Shown here one piece after another: positions 1 through 11,540 of a DNA stretch of 64,000 nt. The stretch is from Rhodeus uyekii. Taxonomy: Eukaryota > Chordata > Actinopteri > Cypriniformes > Acheilognathidae. The DNA is taken from the NCBI GenBank assembly GCA_037043235.1, contig JAWRVZ010000087.1, positions 1,130,501-1,194,500 of the forward strand, written 5' to 3'. The notes below the pieces were generated by a model. It had not been told where the DNA came from. It did not search any database and saw only the letters and a list, made by a program, of their open reading frames with translations. How positions within the stretch are numbered: the stretch's first letter is position 1; each line of letters begins with the position of its first letter. A program made the translations under genes and the position numbers.

Positions 1-2
1 AT

Positions 3-1406
3 GTTCTGGATGTTTCACAGAACCTGCTTGTAGAGATACAGCCTACACTGAAGGCAATGGGGGGCCTACGAATCCTCAATTTAACCGGGAATCCCTTGGG
101 ATCCCTAAAACAAGAAGACTTCCAAAATCTGGTTAATTTGCTAGAGCTTGACTTGAGCAACCTTTATTTGCAAGGTTTCCCAGAGGGCTTCTTCAACCTT
201 TTCCCCAAACTTGAGAAGCTCACCGCAGCTGAAAACCCCTTCAACTGCATTTGCCCTCTGTCCTGGTTCCCAGCATGGCTAAAGGATGCACATGTAGAGC
301 TGTTGAGGATGGAAGAGACTCGTTGCCACTTTCCACCAATAAACTCGGGAAAGGTTTTGGCAAAGTTGGAGCATAAAGATTTTGGCTGTCCCACAACAAC
401 CATTGAGTTAACAAGCCCAGGAACAAGTAGTACTACGAGCAAGCCCTCAAATTCCACCACACCATTAGGCACAACACATGCCATTCCGCAGGTAGCACCA
501 AGTGAGATCCCATCAGCAGACATAGATATTTACCCTCTTTCCCACACCACTGCCATCCCCAGAAGAATCATAGAAGATTCTGAAGAAGAGGACATTATGT
601 GCCCCACCAATATCTGTCTAAATGGGGGAACGTGCATATTTGACTCAAATGGGGTAGTTGTTTGCCTGTGCCCGTCTTCAATGTCAGGACTCTACTGTGA
701 GAGTCAAAATGAAGCTCTGCTTCCCTCACCTTCACCTAGAGTTTCTATCGAGACCATTGCTACAGTCCAGCCCAACACAATCAGTTCTATTCACATAACC
801 AGCACTTCCATTTCATTAGACCTTCACCGTTACATCCACACAAGACCACACATCCGTGGAATTCGTCTGACTTACCGAAACTTATCAGGCCCTGATCAGC
901 GGCCACTACAGCTTAATGTGCCTCCAACTTACCCCGAGTACACTCTTAGAGGGCTACAGCCAAATAGCACCTATTCTGTATGTGCTAGCCCTCTGGGAGA
1001 GCCGGTCCATGTCTCGGTTAGTGCCTGCATGGAGGCTCGCACAGCAGGAATCCGACCCTCCACCCATGAACCCATCATTGACAGGACCAATCCTTCTTCC
1101 TCTCTCATACCCATTGTGGTAGCTGTGGTGGTGGTGATGGTTGCTGCAATTGTAGCTACTGTTATGGTCATCCGTCGCAGGAGGAGATCCAAGGCTCCAG
1201 TAGATATGGACTTACATGAGACATGTCCTCTCGAGTTGGAAGGAGTGAAAACCAGTCCAGAGAATGGGCTGACGCATCCAAAACAACCCGACATCACCCC
1301 TTGCCCATCTTTAGCACAAAACAGCTTGGAATATGAGGCACCTTTAATACAAGGACAATGTCCAGCCAACAACAATGTAGCTTGTACAAAACCTTTGTAC
1401 GTGTAA
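3..1406 (+). CDS. vasn: Vasorin, C-terminal 467 residues (5' end outside window)
   Basis: Vasorin is a single-pass cell-surface glycoprotein that binds TGF-beta and damps its signalling. The reading frame is open from base 3, and the residues before the first in-window Met are still leucine-rich-repeat sequence (VLDVSQNLL), so Met57 is internal and the true start lies upstream. In partial-protein numbering there are LRRs at 1 to about 75 and a C-terminal LRR cap at 82-129 (NPFNCICPLSWF to FGCP). A Ser/Thr/Pro-rich stalk follows, then an EGF domain with six Cys at 200-232 (CPTNICLNGGTC). A fibronectin III domain spans about 259-348. A hydrophobic helix at 368-390 is followed by RRRRRSK, and an 80-residue cytoplasmic tail ends in KPLYV. 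Domain order matches vasorin exactly, and coding sequence in one exon is usual for the gene. Teleosts have vasn duplicates; I cannot say which one this is. Confidence 0.93.
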   Translation, partial: VLDVSQNLLVEIQPTLKAMGGLRILNLTGNPLGSLKQEDFQNLVNLLELDLSNLYLQGFPEGFFNLFPKLEKLTAAENPFNCICPLSWFPAWLKDAHVELLRMEETRCHFPPINSGKVLAKLEHKDFGCPTTTIELTSPGTSSTTSKPSNSTTPLGTTHAIPQVAPSEIPSADIDIYPLSHTTAIPRRIIEDSEEEDIMCPTNICLNGGTCIFDSNGVVVCLCPSSMSGLYCESQNEALLPSPSPRVSIETIATVQPNTISSIHITSTSISLDLHRYIHTRPHIRGIRLTYRNLSGPDQRPLQLNVPPTYPEYTLRGLQPNSTYSVCASPLGEPVHVSVSACMEARTAGIRPSTHEPIIDRTNPSSSLIPIVVAVVVVMVAAIVATVMVIRRRRRSKAPVDMDLHETCPLELEGVKTSPENGLTHPKQPDITPCPSLAQNSLEYEAPLIQGQCPANNNVACTKPLYV

Positions 1407-3330
1407 AAGCCATATTGGTATTCATACCTCCAGCCCACAGAGGGCAATGTGTTCAATGACTCCTGCAGGCGGGTGCGACGCAGACACTAGATAGACTCTG
1501 GTGGGTTGGTGAACGTTTTAGCGCATCCCACCCAAACGCTTCAACTGACTGCCAGTATTTAAACCATGTGCATTTGCCATTGACATTTTTTTACAGATAC
1601 AATTTAAGTGCCTTTTGTAACCATAAATATCAGACTCTAATGAGAATTTCTCTCTTAAGAAGTGGCCAGACATGAATGAACACAGTATCAGTGTTGCTAG
1701 GCTGGAAAACAGGTCGCTTTAGAGGTAGCTCATTAATTGTGTAGCTGGCTCTGGAAGTGGTAGACAAGAGTCAAAAGTTCCTGCCTGGACGACTGGACTT
1801 TTTTTGTCCAGAAAAAAAAATTGCACTGATCAGAGACACTGGGACTGTGAGGTGCCTAAAGAAGCTGAAAGTGATCAGCCTCTTAAAAGATGCTTCAAAA
1901 CAGGTTTTATACAGCATCAAAGCATGCCTCTGTCCCTCTATCCCGTCTGTCCTGCACAGGATTTGCTGTGAAAAAAACATAATGAAGAGACATTTTCTTA
2001 CTTTGTTTAGTTTACGCTGTTTTGTTAAAGTTATGTTATTTTTATATTTTTGTATTTTTAAAGGAATATTTCACCAAAAATGTAAATTATTCTATGTTAT
2101 TTACTCACCCTCATGTCATTCCAATGATGTATCAAAAAATGACCTATTGCAGAAAGAATATCACACAGGTTTTGAAAGACATTAGGGTTTATAAATAACA
2201 GAATTTTCATTTTTGGACGACCTTTTCCTTTGTGTGCCATTTCTGTCCCTTTTTGTGTTTAGTCTTGTTTGTATTGAGTTTTAAACATTATTTCTCCTCT
2301 CACTTGAGTGCAACCAGTTAAAATGCTTTTACTTCTGAATGAAAACACTCACTTTACATGAGTGAAGTTTCCGTCCTGCAATCATCTGACAAAGAAACAC
2401 TTTGCAAGACTATAAACACCCACAGCCATTTTTGACCTCAAACTAATTCCACATATTAACAACAGACTAGTGCTATATAAGGAGATGGATAACAAACGCT
2501 TTTAACAAAGCTGTTTTTTGACGTGCAAACTTACTAAAAATGTCCTGTAGTCATAATTCAGATCGGGCCCCTAACACAGACAAACAAGGACAAGGCTTCA
2601 AAGCCAGTTTTTTTTTTTACATGTTGCCGAGCTGAATGCATTTTATTCTGTATGGTGGCATAAACTAGGCCAGATGGTTCTGCGCACTTGTTGCAACCAG
2701 ACTATGAAAAGAGCTCTACGGTACTGTGAAAGCAGTGGTGGTAATACGATGGTACTTTGATCTGAAAAAAATGAGTTTTCTCAGCTTTCACCGAAATCTT
2801 CAATGACCTTTTAATTTAGAAAGAAACATAAAAAGACTTTTACAAGGAGATTGATTGATTTTCTCTGTGAAGGCATGAAAGTGTTCAAGCCAAATGTGTC
2901 ATTGTGGAATTGCATATTTATGTGCATTATCAGCGCAGTAAATTTGTGTTAAGAGAAACAGAGCCACTACTCTAATCCAAAGTGAGGAAAGGTCAATTGT
3001 CAAATTCTCCCCACTCTCAGCAGCCTCTTGTTTAGCCCCGCGCCTCACATGTTTGTGACCATATGCAGTATGTGTGCTAAAGATGTCAGCGTCTAGCACA
3101 TCCAAACATTTGAACTGGAAAGAGGAACAGCTTTACACAGCATGAGGGGTTTCAAATATTTGAAACATTTTCAAAACCGCTTTCAAGTCCCATGCTTACT
3201 TTGGGATGCTTGTTGTTGCTCTCTTTTGTTGTGTGCAAAGCCAAGTCTTCTTTTTTTGGATGTAAAAAATGTGTACTCTTTGGAAGAAAAATTTTATGTC
3301 TGTTGAGAAAATAAAATGGAAAAAACACAC
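1407..3330 (+). other. Probable 3' UTR of vasn
   Basis: Non-coding, A+T-rich sequence after the vasn stop. The first convincing AATAAA on this strand is at 3310-3315, which would give a 3' UTR of about 1.9 kb. A 140-codon open frame at 1757-2185 has no recognisable domain and runs into an interspersed repeat (about 2060-2215, an AGGAATATTTCACC...ACTCACCCTCATGTCATTCC type common in cyprinid genomes), so I do not call it a gene. The UTR end is inferred only from the signal. Confidence 0.5.
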
Positions 3331-3503
3331 TTCTCTGACTGTTATTCCCCAATGAAACGTTATGCTTGTATTTGTAACAGCAGATTTCCACAAAGATCTA
3401 ACTTTTCCAAGGCTTTAGTTCAAGTCAATGCAAACATTTTGAGAATCTACATTCTCTACATTTTGTACAAATCTACAAAATTAAGCAACAAAAATTACTT
3501 ATA

Positions 3504-4272
3504 CAGTAATACCTCGGTTTACATGTGACTTAGTATACGAGCAAATCGGTGTACGAGGATGGAAAGTCAAATCGGTGTACGAGCATTGTATCGGTGTGCG
3601 AGAAAAATATTCACTCACCCACGCGCATTTTTGTGTGGAAAAGATCTAACGCTCAGCATCGTCACGTGCATTTTTACTGGAAATATCCTAATGACAGCCT
3701 CTCATAAAACAGTCACGTGGTTCCAACCCCTTTATCACCCCTTAACTCGTTCATTTTCTCAGCGTCGCTCGGTTTGGTTGCATCATTCACCACAGAGATA
3801 CTTTTAGAGGTGATTTACAGCGGTTTCACCTTGTGTTGTTAACTTTAATTGTGACCGCTATTGTTCCCGTAATGAAATATATACGTACAGTACAGCATAT
3901 AGAATGAAGGTAGGAAATTTTCCCTCTAAGCAGTAATACACCCCACCCCGCTCCCCCTCCCCTCATCTCCGTCACGCCAGCAGTGACGCTACTCAAAGCT
4001 AAAGTGCGCGTTACAGTGAATTGTCAAGTATTTTTAGAGTTTAATGGTCAATTATTAATTAGTATTTATATGAGATCTTAATGGTTATAATTTTAACTGT
4101 AATTAATAGGGTAAAACCAAACAAATATTTAAAACGGGCACTTATGGACGTGTGGAACGAATCGATTGATTTTTAGTGCATTCTTATGGGGAAAATTGTT
4201 TTGATGTACGAGAATTTTGGGTTACGAGCTCGCTCTTGGAACGAATTAAACTTGTAAACCGAGGTATTACTG
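3504..4272. mobile_element. Tigger/pogo-like MITE, copy 1
   Basis: A 769-bp non-autonomous DNA transposon. It begins CAGTAATACCTCGGTTTACA and ends with the reverse complement, giving a terminal inverted repeat of about 20 bp flanked by TA on both sides (3502-3503 and 4273-4274). The CAGTNATACCTCGG start and the scattered TACGAG motifs are typical of Tigger/pogo-type elements. No transposase remains. It aligns along most of its length with 26841-27616, including an A+T-rich core (about 4015-4130) nearly identical to 27350-27470. Family placement rests on the ends only. Confidence 0.8.
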
Positions 4273-4274
4273 TA

Positions 4275-5860
4275 TACTACTATAATGTTGTATAAATTAC
4301 GTTACTTGAAAAAATATTTTTAAATTTATTTAGCAAATTTAAAAGTAATACCTTACTTTAAAAATTTTTATCTGATTACATAACTTTTTTTACAGCACTG
4401 GTAATAAGTGGGATAATGTACAGTCAAGAGGCTTTTAATGTCAAAACCAACTCCAACTTTAGGGAACTACAAGAACCCTTTTGTTCCTACTGGATCCTAG
4501 TCATTCTGTCAGTTTTTTTTTCTTCATAATGACTGACAAAGAAAAGGAACAAGATGAAAAACAGTTAATGTAAAATAACGTCTTTTGTTCATTCCTGAAA
4601 ATGAAGGAATGGAGAAGTTGAATGGCCAGGAATAGAAAAGCTCCTTTCAGAAATGCTATATTTGTATGTTGTGGCAGAAGGACAATTTCCAATTAGGCTA
4701 AGCTTATATGACGGCTTTAGCGAAAGCTCTAACTCCAGAGAAGAAATCGAATCTCAAAGCAAGCGTTTGAGATGAAATGAAGACAAAGACAATAATGTTT
4801 CTGGAGCAGAACATGCAGTTCATTCGCAGCACATTTGTGCGGATGTATGTCACAGAACACTGAGAAACTGTCCCAATGGACGCTATACAAAAAGGCCTTA
4901 AATCACTTAAAAACTAAATGCAGCAGCAAGTCTAATGTGGTTCCCATTATGGAGTGCTCAGTAGGGAAAATGGGAAAAGACGAAGAGGAATTTTATTTAT
5001 TTAAAAAAGCTGGCGTTGATAATGCAGGGTCAGGGTTGCAGGGGGTCATAACGTGGAGGAAGGTAGAAAAAAAGGAGGTGGATGGTGTAAGGAGGTATGG
5101 GGAGGTGGGGGATGGCTGAAACTTGAGCTGAGACTGATGGTCGGGTCTGATAATGGCTCAAACGGGCCCCTCGGTCAGCGGCCCCTCCTGCACTCAAACA
5201 CAGGTCAGCGCTGGCAGATATACAGCACCACATCAAACTCCTCACTTCTCAGAACAGAGAACAGGTCTCAGGTTGAAGGGGGAAAGAGTGTGGAAGCTGA
5301 AAACGCAAATAAAAAGAGAACGAATCAGGTTGCGTGGACCATTAACTGTAAAGACAGATAAGATAAAGTGGACTTAAATGCTAAATTGGCTATCATAGAC
5401 ACAACAATAGTACGGTAGATGAAAAACAGCTTTAGCAAGGCTTTTAGAGAGACCACCCAATTCTGAATTTTAAATAAGAATGAAAGAAGTGGACCGAGAT
5501 TTTGGAATTGATCTTTTCCGAAGCAGTTGGTTAATGTTGCTAACAAGCTTTACAGAACCCCATAACAATGAACTGGAGATGTCTGTGAATAAGCACTATG
5601 TCCAATATCAAAAACTTCCCTTCTATATAGCATGCAAAAAACAGTACGACAAAAGAGTATGTACGAATACATCGTCTTTTACAAACAGTAAGCTAAATGT
5701 ACCAGGATGACCTACTAATTTAGATGAAATTTTGAGGTGCGTATTTGATGGAAACGTTAATATCCCATGAAGCCATGGGAGAGGATTTATGAATGGAGGT
5801 TAAGCAACACAACTGACGCATATATTATACATTAAGTTTTTAATGTTTAAAACTAAATTT
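4275..5860. other. Intergenic, nothing assigned
   Basis: A+T-rich DNA between a Tigger-like MITE and an LTR-like repeat. Short open frames on both strands lack any recognisable domain or splice context. A purine-rich patch lies at about 5050-5120. Confidence 0.5.
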
Positions 5861-5861
5861 A

Positions 5862-6110
5862 TGTCACAGTCATGTCGTGTCATCACTTTCCTCCTGTGTG
5901 ATCCTTCTGTTGTTCCTGTATTTCCTATCTGTATTTAAGCCCGCTTGTAATGTCTTGTCCTTGTCGATTGTTAACAATCCAATGTCCGAGTTTCTCCGTG
6001 TCTCCTTGCATTCTGAGTTTCTGTTTGTTTTGCACAAGTGTGCCATTTTGAGTTTGTATTTAGTGTTTTCGTTTTTGTTATATTATAGAGTTTTACGTTG
6101 ATCCCTTGTC
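5862..6110 (+). repeat. LTR-like fragment starting TGTCACAG
   Basis: Begins TGTCACAGTCATG and has a pyrimidine-rich body and a TATTTAAG box at about 5931, followed by a CTTGTCCTTGTC stretch. Sequence at 11168-11460 has the same start, pyrimidine bias and TATA-like box, which suggests solo LTRs or LTR-derived short repeats. No matching second LTR or internal region is seen. It could equally be a DNA-transposon end. Confidence 0.35.
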
Positions 6111-6151
6111 CCCTCCCCCTCGTCATTTCCCCTCACTGCACCAGTTACAAT

Positions 6152-6709
6152 TAAAGGGCCAGTCACACAGCCGATCACGCACAAATTACTCATAAATCAC
6201 GCACAGATTGGGTTTGTGCGTGCTTGTGCGTCGAGAAATTGACCAAATTATTCCACGAACATTCAACGCACGCCCCACGCATGAATCACTGACGGAGCGC
6301 GTCCAAACACGCACGCTTCGCGAACGTTCCACGTACAAGTTGATGTCAGTGGAATGATTGTGATACGTGCGCGGTTCATGCGTGATATGAAGGTGGGACG
6401 TGCGCGGTTTTGAACCAGTTCCGACGCATAAGCACTGACGGCCGATGCGTGTCCCACGCATAGTCACGCACACATAAACTACGCACGGCGACTCATGAAT
6501 AACGCACACTGTGCGTCGGAAAATTTTTGAACCGTTCAAAACTCAAAATCACGCACAAACCGCCTTCGACGCACATCCATTTACAATCACTGACGGTCCA
6601 CGTTCGTTTACACATACAAATTACGCATACGACGCACGCTCTGCGCAGAAACGAAAATCTATGCGTAATTCATGCCTAATTTATACGTTTTTGCTGTGTG
6701 GCCCTTTAG
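6152..6709. mobile_element. Non-autonomous DNA transposon rich in ACGCA motifs
   Basis: About 557 bp bounded by TAAAGGGCCAGTCACACAGC at the left and GCTGTGTGGCCCTTTA at the right. These are inverted copies differing by a 4-bp indel. The interior is filled on both strands with short variants of ACGCAC/GTGCGT and CACTGACGG. No transposase is encoded. The left third (about 6186-6299) is repeated at 29293-29412. The superfamily is not clear; an 8-bp target duplication could not be confirmed by eye. Confidence 0.7.
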
Positions 6710-7052
6710 TACCTAATACATAGTGCGCGATTTCTGACAAGTATGATTTTCAGTACAATGCGCTCATTAGGCGAGGTTACTATCGAAAAAGTTAAAAAAA
6801 AGTTTTTCTTATTGTAAAACTATTCAAAAACATTATTACATGAAATAAAATAAACATTAGCCAAAATGAAAAAAAGTTTTTAAGCAATTTATAATCATAT
6901 ATTACAAGTACATATTTATTTCAGTAAGTTGCAAAGGCAACATTTCTCAAGTTGAAATAATGAAATACCAAACTAAAACGTAATAAATACTACGTATGGA
7001 TATCATTTTGTTAAATACTATAACAATACTGTATATCAATTCTATTGAAATA

Positions 7053-7210
7053 CATTTACATTTATGCATTTGCCAGATGCTTTTATCCAAAGTGACTTGC
7101 ATTGTATTCAAGAAACACATTGACATTATAATCAGTTCTTGTTTTCCCTGTGATTCGAACCCAAGACCATGGCGTTGCAAATGGCACTCTCTACTGTTTG
7201 AGCTTCAGGA
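7053..7210 (-). mobile_element. tRNA-derived SINE
   Basis: Read on the minus strand, it has a tRNA-like head with a B-box-like GGTTCGAATC at about 7151-7160, then a body ending in CACTTTGGATAAAAGCATCTGGCAAATGCATAAATGTAAA-type sequence. The same body and tail recur at 28403-28549 and 43303-43433, and the tail alone at about 14742-14780. The 3' tail motif is widespread in cyprinid genomes. No coding capacity is expected. Confidence 0.7.
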
Positions 7211-7970
7211 AAGATTAAATAAAATAAAAAAAGTTAAACTTGTATTTATTTACTTCACATTTTCTTTTAGTTTAACTTGAAGTACTAAAAAACTAAATTG
7301 AATAAAACTATATAGACTATATAGACAGGCTGAAAACGTTATACGAATGCGCATGACGTCACTGTTTTCGCAAATTTACATGGAGATGATGACAGTACCT
7401 TTTTAAAATTTCAATTTCAACCCACTTTCAAAGTTTGTGTTTCCTAAAACACTGTTGTCGTGTAAATAAACAGCTAAAACTCATAAAAAGTTGTCAGCTT
7501 TTATTGAAAACTTTCTAATTGGTCAGTGATATAAAGGATTTGAAAAGGAACCAGGCATGTATGTGTAAAGTCTCCAATTTAACAAAGTAAATCAGGTTAC
7601 TTGGCAAGTGTGTAAGAATTTTAGCAACGAACATGAAGTCATTGTCTGTTTACATAATACGTGATGTTCCTGAAATTCCTCCACCTAAAAAATATGCCAT
7701 ACCTCCAAAAAGGATGATTTAGACGAGCTGTTTCAACTAGCAGGGCTGTGCGCAGCTGTTATGGTTATGGATTAAGATAATAAAGGCTAAGAGAGCTTAG
7801 TCCAGCAGCGCTTCACTGAACAGACCAGGCCTTCAACACACAAAGATGATTAGACTTTACGAAATATATTACTAAGACAAAAAACAGCAGTGGAAAAACA
7901 TTTGTCAACTAAAATTAAAATTAAAGTTTGCATCAGAAAAAAGCCTCAGAAACTATTTTGAATACACACT
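7211..7970. other. Intergenic, nothing assigned
   Basis: A+T-rich sequence with no recognised gene or repeat boundary. Confidence 0.4.
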
Positions 7971-7974
7971 GCCG

Positions 7975-8592
7975 ATCAAAACTTTGGATATATATACGAA
8001 AAATCCAAGTTACGAAAGCAAAGATGAAAACTTTTACTGCTCTACATACAAAAAGTTTTCAAGATACGAAAGGTTTCTGAAAGTCAGAGATTCGCCCCAT
8101 AACAATTTTGAAACTCGCGCCGCACGCCGCCATCTTAGTTATATTAGACTCGCCACCATCCTCCTGCTCTCCCATTGGTTACTGATACTAGCCAATCCAT
8201 GAGATCCTTCTCTCTAATTCTCTTCTAATTCTAATCCTTCTCTCCCTCCCATCATGCATCTTCTATACGAAAGTGCTATATGAAAGCACTCCGCACCCGA
8301 AACTTTTTCGTAAAGTTAACGTACGTATGTACGTTATCTGCCGTTTGTCGTCCTCCTCCTCCTCTGCCGCCACTTTCGAAGATAGCCTCACTCGAAAGGT
8401 AAGCTTCAACATTTTACATTATTTCATTGTTTATAGGTCAACTTAGCTTTATTATGAAATTTAATGGGGTGTTTTTGGAGGGCTTGGAACGGATTAGCCA
8501 TTTTACATGTAAAATGTGTTCCAAGATACGAAAAACTCATTATACGAAGGCCGCCTCGGAACTGATTAATTTCGTATCTCGAGGTACCACTG
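7975..8592. mobile_element. Decayed Tigger-like element, right end intact
   Basis: Ends in TATCTCGAGGTACCACTG followed by TA, a typical Tigger/mariner-type right terminus. Repeated TACGAAA motifs run through the body. The left terminus cannot be matched, so the copy is probably truncated or rearranged around 7975-8010. It belongs to a different subfamily from the 3504 and 26841 copies. Confidence 0.55.
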
Positions 8593-8602
8593 TATGTATA
8601 TG

Positions 8603-8676
<74 letters not shown>
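8593..8676. repeat. (TATATG)n/(TA)n microsatellite
   Basis: TATATG repeats grade into TA repeats interrupted once by an A-run. The array starts at the TA target site of the adjacent Tigger-like element. Confidence 0.95.
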
Positions 8677-8678
<2 letters not shown>

Positions 8679-9504
8679 TTTCTGATTTTATACAAACTAC
8701 CTCATCACTTCCTGACTGGGATGTCAAACACACATTTCCACCTCAGGGCTCGGGGCTCGCCTCAGACTGGGGGTCTTTACTGCTCACGTCTGACCTTTAA
8801 CCTCCTGGAATAAGGTTGGCTGCTGTGGCATGTCAGGGACCTTCTCATGCACGTGTGCACACAAGCGGGGGAATGTGCCTGGTTTTTAGTCGCAAGAGTT
8901 CTTGTGTGAGACCACAAGACTTTCCATCTCTATGGTAGCTCCTCTAGGCCTGTGGGCTTCTTTATATGAGCTTCAATTTAGCTACAAAATGGCCACCCAC
9001 AAAATAAACCCCTTTTTATGGGTGCTAGTTATGAGCAATAACAGGTTAAGACATGCCCGTGGCCGTGTGCGAGGGGAGGGCGTGGAGCGCCGCTAGTGTC
9101 GCGGTATGCCGATGACAAACACTCTCTGACAAGCAGATGCGTTCCACATGAGGTAAAAAACTACTAAATGTAAAACAGCCTAGAGATTTTCTTGAATTTA
9201 CTAAAATTACTTGTCTTGGAATAGTCTTGAAAGCATCAGTAAAAATGAGTTAAAGATGACAAACCATTCAGTAAAAAAAGTATCGGTAAGAGAAAACTTA
9301 AAATGATTAATTCTTCATGTTTTGGAGAGTGTTGTTTTAACATTATTTATATATTATTATAGTATTTATTCATATTTTGAATGAGCTTTTATTTTCACAT
9401 TATCAGTTTTCTTTGTCATTTTAGTTTCTGTTTGAGTCATTTTATGAGGGTTTTTTTTATCTTTAATTTATTTTCGAAACATCAGCTTATTTTTAGTTAA
9501 TTGC
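8677..9504. other. Intergenic, nothing assigned
   Basis: Mixed-composition DNA without a supported gene. Open frames here are extensions of the TA microsatellite or short chance frames. Confidence 0.4.
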
Positions 9505-10200
9505 CAAGGCAATATTTAACATTTTATTTTCTGACACATTTATTTAATACATTTATTATCATTTATATATTATTTAGTATATGCAATAAATGAAAAATAT
9601 ATTGTGTAACATAAAACTTTAATAACAAATTATGCTATAAATGCATGAATGAATGACTGAATTAATGAATGACTGAATTAATTAATTAATTAATTAATAC
9701 ATGAATGAATGAGTGCATGAGTGAGTGAATTAATCAATGCATGACTGAATGCATGAATGTAAAGAAAATACATTTCATAAAAATTTCTGATATATTTAAA
9801 ACTTTTATTTATTTATAAATTATTTCGTACATGAAATAAATAAAAAATATATTGTGTAACTTTACATAACTTTACATAAATTATGCTATAAATGCATGAA
9901 TGAATGGCTGAATTAAATAATTAACTAATTAATGCATGAATGAGTGCATGAATGAGTGAATTAATCAATCAATGCATAAATGAACGCATGAATGTAAAAA
10001 AAAATCTGAACATTTTCTGACATATTTATTGAATACATTTATTTATATTATTTAGTACATGCAATAAATAAAAAATATATTGTGTAACATAAAATTTTTC
10101 ATAAATTATGCAATAAATGCATGACTGAGTGCATGAGTGAGTGAATTAATCAATCAATCACTGCATGAATGAATGCATGAATGAAAAATACATTTCAGAA
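9505..10200. repeat. Three-copy A+T-rich tandem array with AATG sub-repeats
   Basis: Three head-to-tail units at about 9505-9780, 9781-10012 and 10013-10200. Each contains in order CTGACATATTT, ATTATTTAGTACATGC, AATAAATAAAAAATATATTG, TGTGTAAC, AATTATGCTATAAATGCATG, then a run of GAATGAATG/GAATTAAT tetranucleotide variants and GCATGAATGTAAA. Unit length drifts from about 275 to 190 bp, mainly through expansion or loss of the ATGA/ATTA runs. Confidence 0.85.
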
Positions 10201-11015
10201 CATTTTAATTTGAGCATTCTCTTGTGGTGGGGCCAGTAAAATGTTAGGAAGACACAAACAATTCTGAACCAAGTCCTGTTTTAAGAGCTGAATTTAACTT
10301 GTAAGTGCTATATGATATATGATTTCCAAACAACTCACAGAATCAACCCTTTTCTTTGCTATATTTTCACTTCCCTGACACCATTCATTCAGTCCACCTG
10401 TTGTAAAACCTGATGTGCATTTTATTTCTACAAGTGACTAATTTCTAAAGTAAGTTCCAGATCAAGGTCAGTTATTTCCCACATACCCGTCCTCTCTTCC
10501 TGTGCAGGTGGTGGGAGTCACAACTTCATGGTGAATAACACAAATAAAAGCATAAAACAAACACTCGCCAAGGCCTTGGAAGTGCCCATATCTCTTTGTA
10601 TCACATGAGGGGCCAGATATCCTCACAAGTACTCATATGTCCGCATTCACTGCTGAACACAAAGGCCCCTGTCCCTCTGAGACAGAGTGTGCGTAATATG
10701 TGTGAGTGTGAGTGTGTTAGCATCCTCTGGTAGTGGGCTAATACTTCACTAGACTGAATGTTAACTGACAAAGGATAGTATTACAAGGATAGGATGGTAT
10801 TTTAAAATTATATTTAATCTAAATTCACATCACATATATAGAACATGTACCAAAATTAAGAAATAAAAATGTTTCCAAATGACTGCATCCTACTTAGTCC
10901 TGACAATGTATTTAAAAGTATATTCAGTATGTACTATATTTAAGCTCTGTTTCAAGTACACTACCCACCCAGAAAATAGTTTAGGAAATGAGTTTCTGTC
11001 TTCTGTCTTCTGGCT
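10201..11015. other. Intergenic, nothing assigned
   Basis: No gene, RNA or repeat boundary recognised. Confidence 0.4.
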
Positions 11016-11019
11016 TAAA

Positions 11020-11540
11020 CTCAAAAGACGATATTTTGAAAAATGTGGATAATCAAACAGTTTCCCATTGACTTCTGAAAAAAAAACATAATATGGGGTC
11101 AATGTCAATTGAGGGTCCACCAGATATGGTTACCCACGTTCTTCAAAATATCTTATTTTGTGTTACTGTCACAGTCTTGTTGTGTTGCATCACACTTCCT
11201 GTTTCCTTCCATGTGCTCCCCATGTAATTTCCTTCACCTGTTTTGTCAATCACTCATCTCATCTCGTTACCTGTCCCTAATGTCCTGCTGTGTATAAAAA
11301 CCCTCATGGTTTCCCTTGTCTTTGTCAATGTTAAGTGGTATGTGGGCGTTCTCCGCGTTTCTTCTCCAGGTTTTTGCACATGCGTGCCCTTTTTGGTTTA
11401 AATAAGGAGAGATTTCTGTTCGTAATGCTGATCTCATCCCACACCTCTCTAACACAAACAGGTTTGGAACAACTTTAGGATGACTAAATGATGACAGAAG
11501 TCATTTTTCACATTTGGTATTAAAAAAATATCATTGGAAA
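11020..11540. repeat. Interspersed repeat with a nested insertion
   Basis: The flanks carry a common cyprinid repeat: CAGTTTCCCATTGACTTCTG and CTTCAAAATATCTTATTTTG on the left, then GTTTGGAACAACTTTAGGATG and ATGATGACAGAAGTC on the right. The normally continuous repeat is split at about 11167 by roughly 290 bp of unrelated sequence that resumes at about 11460. The same family appears uninterrupted at about 14500-14730, and its end type at 2060 and 31641. Confidence 0.6.
11168..11460 (+). repeat. LTR-like insertion, TGTCACAG start with TATA box
   Basis: Inserted inside the repeat at 11020-11540. It starts TGTCACAGTC and is pyrimidine-rich, with TGTATAAAAACCC at 11290-11302, which looks like an LTR core promoter. 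Related in style to 5862-6110. The 3' boundary is approximate and no target duplication was verified. Confidence 0.35.

Noticed and set aside
164..523. Minus-strand 119-codon frame over vasn
   Set aside because: Antisense shadow of the vasorin coding exon.
1757..2185. 142-codon open frame after vasn
   Set aside because: No domain, and it ends within a dispersed repeat; best explained as 3' UTR.
3559..3807. Open frame similar to one at 26851-27045 (IGVRALYRC)
   Set aside because: Similarity comes from the shared Tigger-like MITE; no transposase motif and no length conservation.
8427..8813. 128-codon open frame
   Set aside because: Runs through the TATATG/TA microsatellite; Tyr-Ile repeats are a composition artefact.
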